Positions 23,602 through 34,969 of a stretch of 64,000 bases of DNA are shown here, one piece after another. Under the pieces are notes generated by a model. The model saw only the letters and a program-made list of their open reading frames with translations, did not search any database and was not told the DNA's origin. Numbering within the stretch: position 1 is the first letter of the stretch; each line of letters starts with the position of its first letter. A program made the position numbers and the translations under genes. Source of the DNA: Paralvinella palmiformis (lineage: Eukaryota; Annelida; Polychaeta; Terebellida; Alvinellidae); NCBI GenBank assembly GCA_025642065.1, contig JAODUP010000436.1, positions 124,001 to 188,000 of the forward strand, written 5' to 3'.

Positions 23602-23830
23602 TATATGCTAAAATTCCCCTCTGAGCCGAAATGAGGCAAGTAAACTTCAAGTTGTGTCCCGTTTCCCTCACAGCGCCATGAAAAGAAGTTTGTCCTACAC
23701 TCTCTGATTGGTCGAGTCAGCCTTGTGTAGCGCAGTAACGAATGCTGTCATTGGCTAATTCGTAACTGGAACTCTTTTAACTTCCGGTTTACTTTACTGG
23801 TAGCACGTGATTACAGATCATTTGTCAACA
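23602..23830 (-). promoter_or_regulatory. Candidate promoter / 5' UTR of ankyrin gene
   Basis: The sequence upstream of the ATG holds two CCAAT-type boxes (CCAAT on the minus strand at about 23702; 'cattggctaa' near 23750) and a CACGTG E-box near 23804. No TATA box at a convincing distance. Proposed from position and motifs only. Confidence 0.3.
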
Positions 23831-24513
23831 ACTTTGATTGTTAACTAAATATTATACAAACAGTTTACGGATCAGCTTATTTATTTAATGACAACAATAT
23901 TCGGCCAAGCTGATTTTTGTTGTTAGATAAATCCAGTAAAATTTATAATATCAAAAGAAAACGAAGCTCAGATAGTCTACGGATAAGACCCATAGGTATA
24001 CAGTGATACACTAATAGTGTGAATGAGAGATCTGTAGAACTATTCTAGACCTATTTCTAGACTATACTAAGTTACTGAACTAAGTAAGTATATAGTAGTA
24101 TAGAGTATATTGCAGTAGATGTCTACACATCTGTAGCTTTTAGGTTGAAAAGGGGGTAATCACATTCACGTTTACAGTTACTGACTTAATTACTGTTCGA
24201 TATTGCAGGCAGTAAAACTTCTATAACAAAAACTAACTTTTAATATTACCCTGAGTCTTTTAATATATATTATATAGGTGTTGACTTTATTTATCTATAC
24301 ATAGATCTAGTTTAGATATTACTAATATATCTTTCGGTTGTAAAGTGTTTTATTAACCAAGATAGATTTAAACATTCCTTCTTTTGCCAGAAGTATCATG
24401 CATCGTCCACGAACCGACACTATTCAAGAAAACTGCACGATCCTGTATAATGACATTTATAGGGCTATAACATATATCTTATGACTGATATAGCACCCTC
24501 GTATATGACATAA

Positions 24514-24540
24514 ACACACACACACACGCACACACACACA
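24514..24540. repeat. (CA)n microsatellite
   Basis: CA repeat with a single CG interruption. Confidence 0.9.
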
Positions 24541-24830
24541 TTAGGTGATAGGGATAGCATCATTTCGATTTCCTCTGTTTTGGCAGATGAACATATAATA
24601 TATGGGGCAGGGAAAGTAAAAAAATGCTATTCAACCACGATAAGATGTTTTCTAACAATGCATTTGTTCAACTTTGAAGCAAATGTTCAACGGGAAGCTA
24701 ATTAAATCAATACCTCATTTACAGTTGCCAAATTTCCTGTTTACTGTAAACCAAACCGTACGTAATGATCGATGTGATGACTTCGGTTCTTGTATACTTC
24801 TGACCTATACATTAACCTTTTCAGGTCATT

Positions 24831-24919
24831 GGTGTTGTACGATACCGTGTCAGGTTTGCATCTTTAGAAACGTAATTCCTTCTAAAGATGCAAACATGGT
24901 ATCGTATATGTACAACGCC
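24831..24919. repeat. Imperfect hairpin, ~35-bp stem
   Basis: Left arm 'tttgcatctttagaa' (24855-24869) pairs perfectly with 'ttctaaagatgcaaa' (24880-24894), and the outer parts 'ggtgttgtac' and 'gatacc' pair with 'ggtatc' and 'gtacaacgcc'. Loop about 10 bp, with small bulges. Could be a miniature transposon or fold-back. Confidence 0.7.
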
Positions 24920-25008
24920 GATTTCGACAGTTTTCTTAGAACTCTCGCACCTGGAAACATACGGACGCCAAATGTTAACCACTCTGTCACAGCAATATAT
25001 AGACTGAG

Positions 25009-25195
25009 GAAGCCTCCGTGGCATAACCGGTAGGGCGGTCAGTGACAGATCTATAACATCTAGGTTCAAAAGCCGACCGGGCTATCTCCGTAGGGTGTTT
25101 CATCTTTCACTTTGCCTCGTTACCTGTATAGCTCGTTCGGCCCATTTAGTCTACCGTGCGCACGAAAGTTGCCTTAAAACAACATTATTACATTT
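25009..25195 (+). repeat. Full-length SINE copy
   Basis: tRNA-like head with A box around 'tggcataaccggtagggc' and B box 'ggttcaaaagccgac', then the core 'gtgtttcatctttcactttg', 'cggcccatttagtctacc' and 'tgcgcacgaaagttgcc', ending in an A/T-rich tail. Confidence 0.75.
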
Positions 25196-25987
25196 GCCCA
25201 CGACGCGATAGAATTGTTCAAATGGTCTGGAACACTTAGTCATATAAAGTACTCATTATACAGTTTTGAGAATCATTTAGAAACTTATTTCGCGAACCTC
25301 TATTTACTTTTATGTCATTCATTAAAAAACATTATCTATATAGTGTCATATAGAGTATCCTGTAGGGCAATGTCGATAATAATAATAATAATAATTATTA
25401 TTATTATTAATATTTATTAGAAATACATTTAAATGGAAGGTACATTACAATGGACAATCCACCTTACAGTTAATCAAGTTGGATAATACTGCGCTACATG
25501 TAAATAGATGATCACGAATGAATGAATGAATGAATGAATGACTTTATTTTTCTGAACTGTATACATACATGTGTTGACATACAAAGGTAAAGGTTCATGA
25601 ACAGAAGTAAATAATAAATACAATAAGTATACAGCTCACAGATGTAGAATAGAGTCTACAAGAGACCATCCGGCGTAATTAAATTGTTTAAGTAAATACA
25701 TTTATATTATAATTTTAGTTGGAGCCATTCTACAACAGTTTGACATGACAATTACTGATTTATTCCGTAAACCTGATGTTGCCGCTTTGGTGCAGTCCCC
25801 ATAACCCTATCTCACTCATTAAAAGAATATACCGCGCAATAAATACATGGGTGATAAAATAAGATTAATCATCGTAGCCCTCCAGTGTGGATCGTTTGAA
25901 TCTGGATGATAAAACCGCAAAAGATATGTGCAATGAGTTGCGCATATAGATGTCCTGCGTCAAAAGGTTCCATGTTTGAGGACACAT

Positions 25988-27200
25988 TTAGATGATGCTT
26001 TGGCACGCAGCCCAGGTACGTGTTATTTGCACCATTAATTTGTATGCTGTCTGAGTGTCCGGTGTTGTGGCCGTGTTGATTTTGTGATAATCTAAATATG
26101 TGTTTAACGTAGATGGCAATAAGCCTTCAAGAAATGATAGAACATATTTGTTACCTTGTAATTGATATAAGTCTACCAGTTTGAGAAAGTGAAGGTCTTT
26201 AAATATTGGTGTTGTATGTGCTCTGTACTGTGGTCCTGTGATGATTCTGACACTTTTTTGCATTATGATCAATTTTGATAAATGAACATGACATGCTGCT
26301 GCCTATAATATAATGCCATAAGTTATGTATGGATATATTAGGGAGTAATAAAGTGTATTTAAGTATCTTTTTGGCATGATATGTTTAACTTTATTAATTG
26401 CAAAGAACGATGTTGATATTTTCTTTTTCATCATATTAATATGTTCATCCCATTTTAATTTATCATCAATATACAATCCCAAGAATTTGGCACATTTGGT
26501 TCTCTGAATGTTACTGTTATATAGTTGAAGATCTATGTTGGTGTCTTGTTGCTTTTGGTACACGAATAATATGTAATTAGTTTTAGATATATTAAACGAA
26601 AGTTTGTTGGTTCTAAATCAATCGGTTAGATTTAGTTACATTTCAGAAGCTAAATAAACTGTTGCATCATCTGCAAATAATACTGATTTAGTTAAGTTTA
26701 AAAATCTGGGAAGGTCATTAGTATAAACAATGAAAAGCAATGGTCCAAGTATAGAATCCTGTGGAACACGACATTTAATAGTTTCAACGTGAGAATTACT
26801 TCCCAGATAATGAACGGTTTTCTTCTATTATATAGGTAGCTGGAGAACCAGTCTAAAGCCTGTCCTCTTATACCATAACAATCTAACGTTTTCGGTAAAA
26901 TACGGTGATCAATCGTATCAAATGCTTTTGATAAATCTAAATATACAGCTAAAGTTGCTTTGTTTTCATCTAAAGCTTTACATGTATCAGTAATCAATTT
27001 TGTAACAGCGTCTATTGTGCTATGCTTGCGTCTAAAACCAAACTGATTATCATAAAGTAAATCATGCAATTCTAAAAAGAAGCATAATCGCTTGTGTACT
27101 ATTTTCTCAAGTATTTTTGAGACAGAAGGCAGCAATGAGATTGGTCTATAATTAAAAAGGTTTTATTTGGCTTTGGTCTTGTATATTGGTATTGCTTTCG
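25988..27200 (-). pseudogene. LINE ORF2 reverse transcriptase, broken
   Basis: Segments in order: GVFPDSLKIAKAIPIYKTK, LPSVSKILEKIVHKRL, NQFGFRRKHSTIDAV, AVYLDLSKAFDTIDHRILPK (RT motif A), then KFLGLYIDDKLKWDEHI and NKVKHIMPKRYLNTLYYSLI of the thumb, and a C-terminal piece at 26272-25988. Motif C (YADD-like) falls in a decayed stretch around 26640-26700 ('YALFADDATVYLAS' remnant). Several frameshifts. Confidence 0.75.
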
Positions 27201-27514
27201 CAATTTTTAGTGAATCTGGGAAGACCCCAGTCTGTAAGGATTTATTGATAAGTATAATTACAGGAGTTAGCAGCTATTTCTTTGGAATTTTTTTCCCCGT
27301 TTACTGTGAATGCTTGAGGTATACTTGTTTTGTCATTAGTCTTACCTATTATGCTATTTATTGTTTTCCATGTATTTTTATATCATTTTAAATTTAGAAA
27401 TTATTTGAAAATAGTTATTTTTCTTAAAGATAATTTAAAATTTATTGTAAATATTTTGGTATCTTTTATAGGTTTTGTTTGTTTCATCAGTACGTGTCTT
27501 TCGTACGCATTTGT

Positions 27515-27710
27515 GAGGGGCGCCTCCGTGGTCTAGCGGTAGCGTGTTGGACCACAGATTACTACCACCCGTCTTGGAATATCGGCGTAGCCATATCTGA
27601 AGGTTGTTTCATCTCTGACTTCGCTTCATTACTTTTGGATGTCGCTCGCCCATTTAGCATACCATGTGCACAAAAGTGGCCGTAACACAACAGTCATCAT
27701 CGTATGCACT
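27515..27710 (+). repeat. Full-length SINE inserted in the LINE
   Basis: tRNA-like head with A box 'tggtctagcggtagcgtg' and a degraded B box, then 'gaaggttgtttcatctctga', 'cttcgcttcattac' and 'catgtgcacaaaagtggccg'. It interrupts the endonuclease part of the minus-strand LINE, so it is younger than that element. Confidence 0.8.
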
Positions 27711-28373
27711 TGTGAAATAATTTCGTGCATATTCGTGATGATGTTAGTAGGCCCCGGATCATTCACGGATACATTATGATAAATTTATGTTGCATTTTAA
27801 CCTGTTTCAACGGTGCATATAAGTAAGTTATTGTATTTAATTTATCTGCCTCATTAACATCCATATAATTTATATATCCCCAGTTGACCCATTCAACTTC
27901 AGAAGAAATACGCTATATGGTTCCATGTGTAATTTTTCTATGTGCAAATGTAACTGATTCTCGAGATTTTAATTTAGTTCCTTGGTATGAAATTGCAAAA
28001 AAAAAACACTGGAAATGGTCAGAAATATTTGTACTTATTATACCAGAATATACTCTGTTATTATTGTTTGATTTCACAAGGATATTGTCAATTAAGGTTG
28101 CACTGTTATAAGTAATTCGTGTAGGCTTAGTTATAGTTGGTATAAATGAATTTTTGAATATTGAATATGATAAATTTGTTGTCGGAATATGCGTATCAGT
28201 TTTGAGAAAATCAAAATTTAAATCACTGCCAATAATAACGTTTGGCTTTTGGAGAGCTTGGATAGAATCGTATCATATCGCTCAAGTGATAAAGCAGAGT
28301 TGCTGTTTAGAATGCGATATATTTCACCAACAATGGTTTTTCTCACGGTATTAACCGTTTTAATAAATTTAGA

Positions 28374-28860
28374 TTAAAATTTACCTTCTTCAAATCTTGC
28401 AAGATCATCGCGCAGATTAAATTGTATAGAATCTTTTATGTACATACAAACTCCATCTCTTTGCATGCGATTTTTGTAAATAAAATTGTAACCTGACAAT
28501 CCAAACAAATATGTATTTCCATCATGCAGAAATGTTTCACATACAAGAATAAAATCAGGTTCAATAAACTGGTTTATCAATTCTGATAACAATAACTTAA
28601 GCTCATCAAATTTCGTTGACAACGACTGTATACTTAAATGCAATGCAAAGAAGGATGTTTGTGTTCCGTTAATTCTTTATTCATTTTCATATCATGAGCA
28701 TCATGGTATAAGCTGTTGCCAGTTAAGCACAGTAATGGGTTATCTGCCCCATCTAATTCACCAGAATAACTAATCGGGTGGTAATTCAGATCAAATTCCT
28801 CTTGAGCTATACTATTTAGAGTTGTATTGGGTCTTGACATGGTAAGATAAAGATATTTGT
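28374..28860 (-). pseudogene. LINE ORF2 N terminus: endonuclease
   Basis: A possible ORF2 start (MSRPNTTLNSIAQEEFDLNY, about 28840) leads through a frameshift into SIQSLSTKFDELKLLLSELI, EPDFILVCETFLHDGNTY and GVCMYIKDSIQ. This is the N-terminal half of an AP-like endonuclease, with the N-x-QSL and V-CET motifs (E = metal ligand). Confidence 0.65.
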
Positions 28861-29520
28861 ACTTGATTCTATCCCGATCCCCCAACTCTATACTACAACG
28901 AGGAAATAAATAATAATATGTATAAATGTGAGAGACTAAGGTATCAATAACGAATGCGTTCAAATATATTGACACATATAGTATTATCCAAGGAGCCATG
29001 ATATATTGACAGTGAATCATATACCATGAATACCTATCATTGGTTGGACCTACATCCAATCCATATATGTAATGCCGGTACTACTGGAAATGATGTGCTA
29101 GGTGTAGAATAACGTAGATGTACAATAAAGTTACTCAATCAGGATTGCAAATAAACTAATAGTATTATTGTTTATGACCTATCATTCTGCTTCTCATAAT
29201 GAGTGATTATTATACAACTACACAAACTTATTAGAAGTCTCATACCTGCCCCTTCCATCCCCTACCCCACCTCTTCACCTACCTATACCAACTTCCAAAT
29301 CTAAATATTTCGTACACGATATCAGCTTAAATATAGTTATATCTACAGCCAAGTCGACCAATAACAGACGCACAGCTCATTAACAGGTGTTTTGTCAATA
29401 TACTCATAACATAAGAATGTGCTACAGACGTGTATGCTCAAATATAAAGATAACATGTTATAAGATAATAATAGTACAAACTAAACAGAGCAGTATGCAA
29501 TTGATAATTGGTTAACATGT

Positions 29521-29998
29521 GACAATAGCTTTTATTTCAATAGTTCACAAACTTCCATCAGAGTGAAGCCTTGAATGTTTTCACCAGTCCATCGAGTTCT
29601 TATCCAGTGGCGGGATTGCTCAGTGAAAGTTCAATGCCGAACAAAGTGTCTGATGGACTTTCTTTTCCAATCAGCCTGTTGTCAGTTGCGAGAAGTGAAG
29701 CTTTTAGGTGTTCATTTTGTTAAAATTTAGCTTCAAGTGCTGGTTTAAGTATTTCAATTACATGTTGTTTCCACTTTCCAGGATTATAGTGTGGTAGGCT
29801 GCGCACCATTCGTTTCTGATCTCTTGGTTCACTTGTGTTGAGGATTTTCTCATGCAGCTAATTCTGGCTAAGAGAACAGGAGAGCCTTTTTGTGTGCCAG
29901 ATATTGCTCGACACAATTATACTGGTGATCATCCATATCGAATAAGAAAGGGTAAAAGTTAGAAAGTGGGCTTTCTTTGGCGAAGAAAATTGTTAGCT
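29521..29998 (-). pseudogene. NADAR (YbiA-like / DUF1768) domain remnant
   Basis: Read across frames on the minus strand: LTIFFAKESPLSNFYPFLFD, HQYNCVEQYLAHKKALLF, HYNPGKWKQHVIEILKPALE, QNEHLKASLLATDNRLIG and SPSDTLFGIELSLSNPAT. These match NADAR N-glycosidase motifs (F-xKESPLSNFYP, Y-x-C-x-EQY-x-x-x-KA, P-x-x-W, ASP-D-x-x-WGIG-L-S). NADAR proteins hydrolyse N-glycosidic bonds of riboflavin intermediates or ADP-ribosylated substrates. At least three in-frame stops and two frame changes make this copy inactive. It directly continues the ORF1p-type domain. Confidence 0.75.
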
Positions 29999-30305
29999 CA
30001 TCAGTCTGTATGGAGGACGTTTTATTTTCCGCTTTGGCTCCTCATCTACTGCAGACCTAACAAAATCAGGAACCTTGTCGACATTGTCCACGGAAAATGC
30101 CTGACAGTTTATAATGAGTTTGTCAACTCGTAGATGTGCCGTGACACGGTTTTCATGGTGATTTGGGTCACCAGCACGCGCAGCCCGTAAGTATGGCCAC
30201 AGCTGTTTGCGGCGTCGCTCGATCTCATAAGGATAGTCCTCCTTCACACATATGTGTGTGCCCTTGAAGGCATTTCGCTTGGCCCAGACTCGCTCACGGT
30301 CTGCA
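29993..30305 (-). pseudogene. LINE ORF1p-type (Transposase_22) C-terminal domain
   Basis: Reads YADRERVWAKRNAFKGTHIC, EDYPYEIERRRKQLWPYLRA and VDKLIINCQAFSVDN. This is the RRM/CTD signature of LINE-1-type ORF1 proteins (RxxVWxxRxxLKGTxIxxxEDF...R...L.P....AR), which bind RNA as a chaperone. The N-terminal coiled coil is missing: 30309 upward belongs to another element. A frameshift near 30005 links it to the NADAR-like sequence. Confidence 0.7.
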
Positions 30306-30599
30306 TATTGTATTGCAGACATAAGTACTTGGATGAACAGCAACATGCTGAAATTGAATAAAGACAAGACAGAATTCATTGGTTTTTTTTATCCAAGCAA
30401 CATGTAAAGAAACCTGAGAATCTTCACATTAAGGAAGGATCCAGTTTTATAAATTCTTCCATGTTTGCAAGAAATCTAGGGCTTATTTAGATAATACTCT
30501 AAGAATGGAGAAGTAGGTGAATTCTATATATAAGTCCTGTTATTATAAAATAACAAATATTTGACTTATTCGTAAGTACATAAATGATGAGAATTGCAA

Positions 30600-30990
30600 T
30601 ACTTTAGTCCAAGCCCTTATTATTTCCCGACTGGACTATTGCAATGAATCGTTATATAATATCCCTCTATCTCTGACAAATCAGCTACAGCTTCTAAAAT
30701 ATCTTTACTGGTTCCCTGTTCAATCTCGCATCATTTTCAAACGGTGTTCCATTGCCTATCAAACTCTTTCCCCTGGAGACCCTTCGTATCTATTTTCCAC
30801 ACTTTCTCTAGCACCCAAGCCATTAGTGCTCGGTTCATCTGCTTTTCACTTGCTGTCTGTTTCCAGGATTAAAACTAATGCTGGGATTCGTGTTTTATCA
30901 GTTGCTGTCCTTACTCTTTGGAATTTACTCCCTGAACACGTTAAGTCACGAAATGATCTCGATTATTTTCGCGCTATAGAAGCTTTGTAA
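30600..30990 (+). pseudogene. LINE RT C-terminal fragment (left arm)
   Basis: Forward reading gives QALIISRLDYCNESLYNIPL, LLKYLYWFPVQSRIIFKRCS and RVLSVAVLTLWNLLPEHVKS, ending EAL-stop at about 30990. This is the hallmark C terminus of CR1/L2-group LINEs (LDYCN, 'LHWLPV..RI.FK', 'SVAAP.LWN.LP'). The same sequence continues further 5' only in the right-arm copy. Confidence 0.8.
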
Positions 30991-31300
30991 TTAGTATAAT
31001 AATTATTAAGCCAAGCTGATACCAAAATAATTTATTGATAATATCACTATTCTTATAGAAAATCTTCATTTACAATGTCACAGAGAGATTCACTGAATGA
31101 GACGGCTACATGTTTAATGATATAAACATATACCAAACTATAATTGGGTTATTTATTATTACTTTTCACATAATCAATTTGCCAAATACAGGCTTTCCCT
31201 TAACCTCTACTTTTAGTTTATTGTTGTGGGGAAACAATTTCGAAAGTTGACTTACAGATAATTAGGTTAATTTAGTATGTTATTAAGTAGAGTGTTTATC

Positions 31301-31302
<2 letters not shown>

Positions 31303-31331
<29 letters not shown>
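31303..31331. repeat. (AT)n microsatellite, left arm
   Basis: About 14 TA units; the partner run in the right arm (44427-44528) is over three times longer. Confidence 0.9.
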
Positions 31332-31934
31332 ACACAATAATGAATTTAATTATACTAGAACATGACACAACCAAGGAATTAAAGACTAAAACATTTAGAC
31401 ATTAGCCAAGGCGGCCCAGACAATATTATTATCCCCGACTCAGACCTGAGTCATGTCCTTGATACTTATTTACCTTACCTTTAACAAAACCCATCATTAG
31501 AGTATATCTAGTCTTTGAGCATCACAGCCTAGTTACATATTTACGTCAATTGATTAAAGTACTCAAAAATGCATCATCTAATTATTTTAATTTGTCTGTA
31601 TTAGCTCTAATTAGATGGTAACTTCTTGATATTTTACGAAATTTAATTCGGACATAAAACATAGGCTCTATTATATTAATCAAATTATGAAAATCGATTA
31701 TACCAGATCATATAACCGAAACTCTGAATGTATATCAAATATGATCACGTATCTAGTAACAATCACAAAATAATAATTTACAGAAAAACATTTAAATAAA
31801 TCAAATCAGTCATCATACGTAGTATTATTTATATAATTATACAAGGCTATGTTTACTAATGGTTATATTAATGAACCTTAACTATCCTATTTAACTTATC
31901 AGTCCTCGAAATTGAAATCATTTGGTTATGTCTA

Positions 31935-33060
31935 TTTTACCGGAAACGGTTCTGTCGAATTCATACATGAGGAGACGAGAAGGAATTGGTTCAAAACCCG
32001 AACTGCAATTTAAAAGAAGAAGATTTGATCTGTCTTGTACTGAAATGTAAACCGGCTTCCCTTCGGTTTACTCCAAACAAAGTATTTTTCAGAACTGTAG
32101 ATTTCTTTAGATTCGAGTAAACAGTGTAAAGCTTGTTTCTGTTATAGAAATATATGCCCACAATTCCCACATCGAATTTGCTCTTCCTTCTTTATCAAAC
32201 TTCTGGAACCATCTATTGATTGCCAAACCCGGCATAAACGGCTTGAACGTTTCGTTCTTATGCATTTCGTGAAATCAATCCTGAAAGTTTCGCCATTCGT
32301 TTGGTTTGGGAGAGAATCCCCAAGTCCCCAAAAGACGATAAACAAAGATGTTATCTGTCTTTGGCATGTTGGTCACAGGTCTTATCCTATCTTTAATGTA
32401 ATTAACATTTTCGTCTGTATTGTATATCCTCCAAAACTTGGAACTGTCCTGAAATGGGAATCACCATCTTTAGCCATTTGTAAGTGAGAGATGAAATATC
32501 AATATCATTTCTAGAATTAATGCTATCTCATGTGTGTTCTCACGAGGTCTCCACGTATACACCCACTGACCCATTATATAAGCATTCTCTTGTTGAACGT
32601 GTACACAAACTTGTCCTAATGTCCACTTTAGTTGGAATTATTGAGATATATTCAACATCCACTTTTTTCTAGCCTTCTTTCGATCTATCAATCCAGATAT
32701 CAACACCTACTTTATGTCCTAGAGTGTCCAACTTAGCTACGCGAGAAAGACATTTCCTTAGAGAATCAGGACGACTGAAGGTCAAAACAATTATCCTGAA
32801 ATCTAATTCATCTGGATATTGACATGGTACACCTATCTTACATTTAGTGGTACACATATGTCGTGTTTGCCAAAACTGAGAAACCGTCGTTTTCGAGTTA
32901 CATATCCAAACGATTACGATGTATACGAAGATGAAGCAACACAAAAAGAGAGTTGCTAAATAAATTATTTTAGCGGTGAATAAGATGTCAGCATAGGATT
33001 GAGGTAATACTTTATGACTGAGCCGTAATCCTTGATCAATGTATCCAGGTATTCCACAAT
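31935..33060 (-). pseudogene. Glycosyltransferase-like gene, dead copy A
   Basis: Reverse-strand reading: hydrophobic signal-anchor (CCFIFVYIVIVWIC), then CQYPDELDFRIIVLTFSRPD, LDTLGHKVGVDIWIDRSKEG, then (in other frames) GQWVYTWRPRENTHEIALIL, ENDIDISSLTYKWLKM, LLGTWGFSPKPNEWRNFQD, stop, FHEMHKNETFKPFMPGLAIN. This looks like a type II Golgi GT-A enzyme, with 'IIVLTFSRPDSL' as the nucleotide-binding start and 'ENDID' as a DxD-like site. Breaks: TAG after KEG, frameshifts in 32340-32660, TGG to TGA near 32275, and a 1-bp deletion near 32165. The exact family is not recognised. Confidence 0.55.
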
Positions 33061-33321
33061 ATTGAGACGCGGCATTTATAACTTTTCAGTTTTTTCGGCT
33101 AAATTCTCCCCGACTGATGTAAACCTATTTAAATGACAAAAAAGTTCCTAGAAATTATCTCAGCGTATTATACGTAAACCTCCTTTAAAACTTAGCATTA
33201 TATATCGTAACAAAATTAAGATAAGAACCATATAAATGATATAATATATGTTGTATCGGGAACCCGTGGTGACGTCTTTTGACAAAATATGGATCAACTC
33301 TCTTCGGTTTTGTATTAAATG

Positions 33322-33380
<59 letters not shown>
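33322..33380. repeat. (AT)n microsatellite
   Basis: About 28 AT units at the inner side of the left arm. Confidence 0.95.
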
Positions 33381-33382
<2 letters not shown>

Positions 33383-33395
33383 CGAGGGTGTATTA

Positions 33396-33480
33396 GCTAG
33401 GGAGTCACCCTGTCGGCAATATAGTTTCAACAGTTATATGAAGGTTGTTTCGTTTTTGACTTCGCCTCACTACCGTCATC
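33396..33480 (+). repeat. SINE core fragment
   Basis: 'tatgaaggttgtttcgtttt', 'gacttcgcctcactacc' match the SINE core; head and 3' end are lost. It is absent from the right arm, so it was inserted or lost after the duplication. Confidence 0.55.
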
Positions 33481-33664
33481 GTCAGCGCAAGAGTATTATT
33501 CGTATTATTCTAAACTTAATCTCTAATGTCGGCTTATCAGCCAAGTTAATTACAAGTTCAGTATATGTTTATTGTGGTTCCAAGACAAAACCCCAGTGTA
33601 TAAGGGCCATTCGCCTGTTATCACATTATATTAAGACAACATATACCATTTTTATGATTGCGTA

Positions 33665-33928
33665 TCACTCACTCACTCACTCGCTCACTCACTCACTCAC
33701 TCACTCACTCATTCACTCACTCACTCACTCACTCACTCACTCACTCACTCACTCACTCACCACCACCACCACCACCACCACTCACTCACCACCACCACCA
33801 CCACTCACCACCACCACCACCACTCACTCACTCACTCACTCACTCACTCACTCACTCACTCACTCACCCACTCACTCACTCACTCACTCACTCACACCAC
33901 TCACTCACTCACTCACTCACTCACTCAA
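33665..33928. repeat. (CACT)n / (CAC)n satellite block
   Basis: 264 bp of CACT tetranucleotides interrupted by two CAC trinucleotide blocks (around 33760-33785 and 33790-33822). Translates to low-complexity HSLT runs in several frames, which is not a real protein. Confidence 0.95.
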
Positions 33929-34969
33929 CAGGATCAATCAACAGAAAATAGAACAGATAAATTGTTCATTCTTTCTTTAGGAGATCCGCCGTAATTGGGA
34001 ACAAAGGCAAAATTTGCGAATCATTACCGTTACCATAAAAAGGTGGCTCGGTCTACATTCTGTAAAGGATACGTGCCAAGTTCAACCCAGATGTACCCCC
34101 CCCCCCCATTTAAGTGCTTCCTCCGATAGCTTGGTGAGTTGTGATTGATGTGGTGACGGTTGTCTTGAAATCAAGTGTCCACTGTCCAAGAAATGACTTT
34201 TCAAAGAGTCTTTCTACATGGATTGGTTGCGAGATTTTACTCTAATCTTCCAAACGCCAACTTGTTCTTATCTCATTACAGAGCTCTGAATTCTGCGGAA
34301 ACTATCAACAAGAACGATATGTTAATTTCTGGTAGCGACGATGGTATCTTCTGCTAAGGTGAATAGGGTGATGTGGTGGGGTGTGATAATGACCGATTTG
34401 CTATAAAGTGGTTTAATATTGCAGAAAACTTCCACAATTCAAGCGCGTTAAGAAAACAACTGCAAAGTGAGAAATCATGTTGCTGGAGACATTATATGTA
34501 TGTATACAGGTTAATATCTCATGTTTCATAACTTAACAAACAAGTGGCTATTTAACTATACACAGGAAAAGGTTACCACATACACATATCTTATAAAAAG
34601 TGAGACTTGTAATAGCTAGTCTCTTCACGCAAAAGTGATAGAATGTTAATGTGTGAAAAGGGCAAGGATACTCTTTTCATTTGATTTGTATAATGTGTGC
34701 AACAGAAAAGAACAATACGTTTATTATATATACATATTATATGAAAGTGCAATTTATTGTTTATTTTTAGCAACAAATAAAACATAGAAGTGGCTATTTA
34801 ACTATTAATTTGTGATAACTGTACAAAATGCCAATGTAATGGTAACCTGTTCATCTAAATAAATTCATGCTCTTTGGTGTTTCTCAGTTAAATTAAAATA
34901 TCGGTTCACAGCAGCTTTTTAGAGCACAACAAACGTGACACATTTGATCAATCATTGTAATATTGGTTT

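Larger units (their letters stand above)
25514..30308 (-). mobile_element. Degenerate LINE with ORF1p-NADAR and EN-RT regions
   Basis: In transcription order: L1-type ORF1p C-terminal domain (30305-29993), NADAR-like domain (29998-29521, broken), a linker, AP-endonuclease N terminus (28643-28374), a decayed endonuclease interrupted by a forward SINE (27515-27710), RT (27200-26300), RT C terminus (26272-25988), 3' UTR with AATAAA and a (CATT)n tail at 25514-25541. The 5' end is cut at about 30308, where plus-strand LINE sequence of the inverted repeat begins. The RT belongs to the Jockey/CR1 group. That ORF1 and ORF2 come from one element is inferred from order, strand and spacing. Confidence 0.7.
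30309..33545 (+). repeat. Left arm of large inverted duplication
   Basis: Matches the reverse complement of 41746-45532 in blocks. Outer edge 'gtattgcagacataag' at 30309 pairs with 45517-45532; LINE tail 30309-31010; 31010-31950; glycosyltransferase pseudogene 31935-33060; 'ataagaaccatataaatg' near 33220; inner block 33485-33543 pairs with 41746-41805. The arms differ by indels and (AT)n length. 33306-33484 (an AT run plus a SINE fragment) has no partner. Confidence 0.85.

Noticed and set aside
33665..33928. CRISPR-like array
   Set aside because: No unique spacers; uniform tetranucleotide satellite in a eukaryotic genome.
33279..33980. Long plus-strand reading frame through the CACT/CAC block
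   Set aside because: Translates to YI and HSLT runs from microsatellites; no start context or homology.
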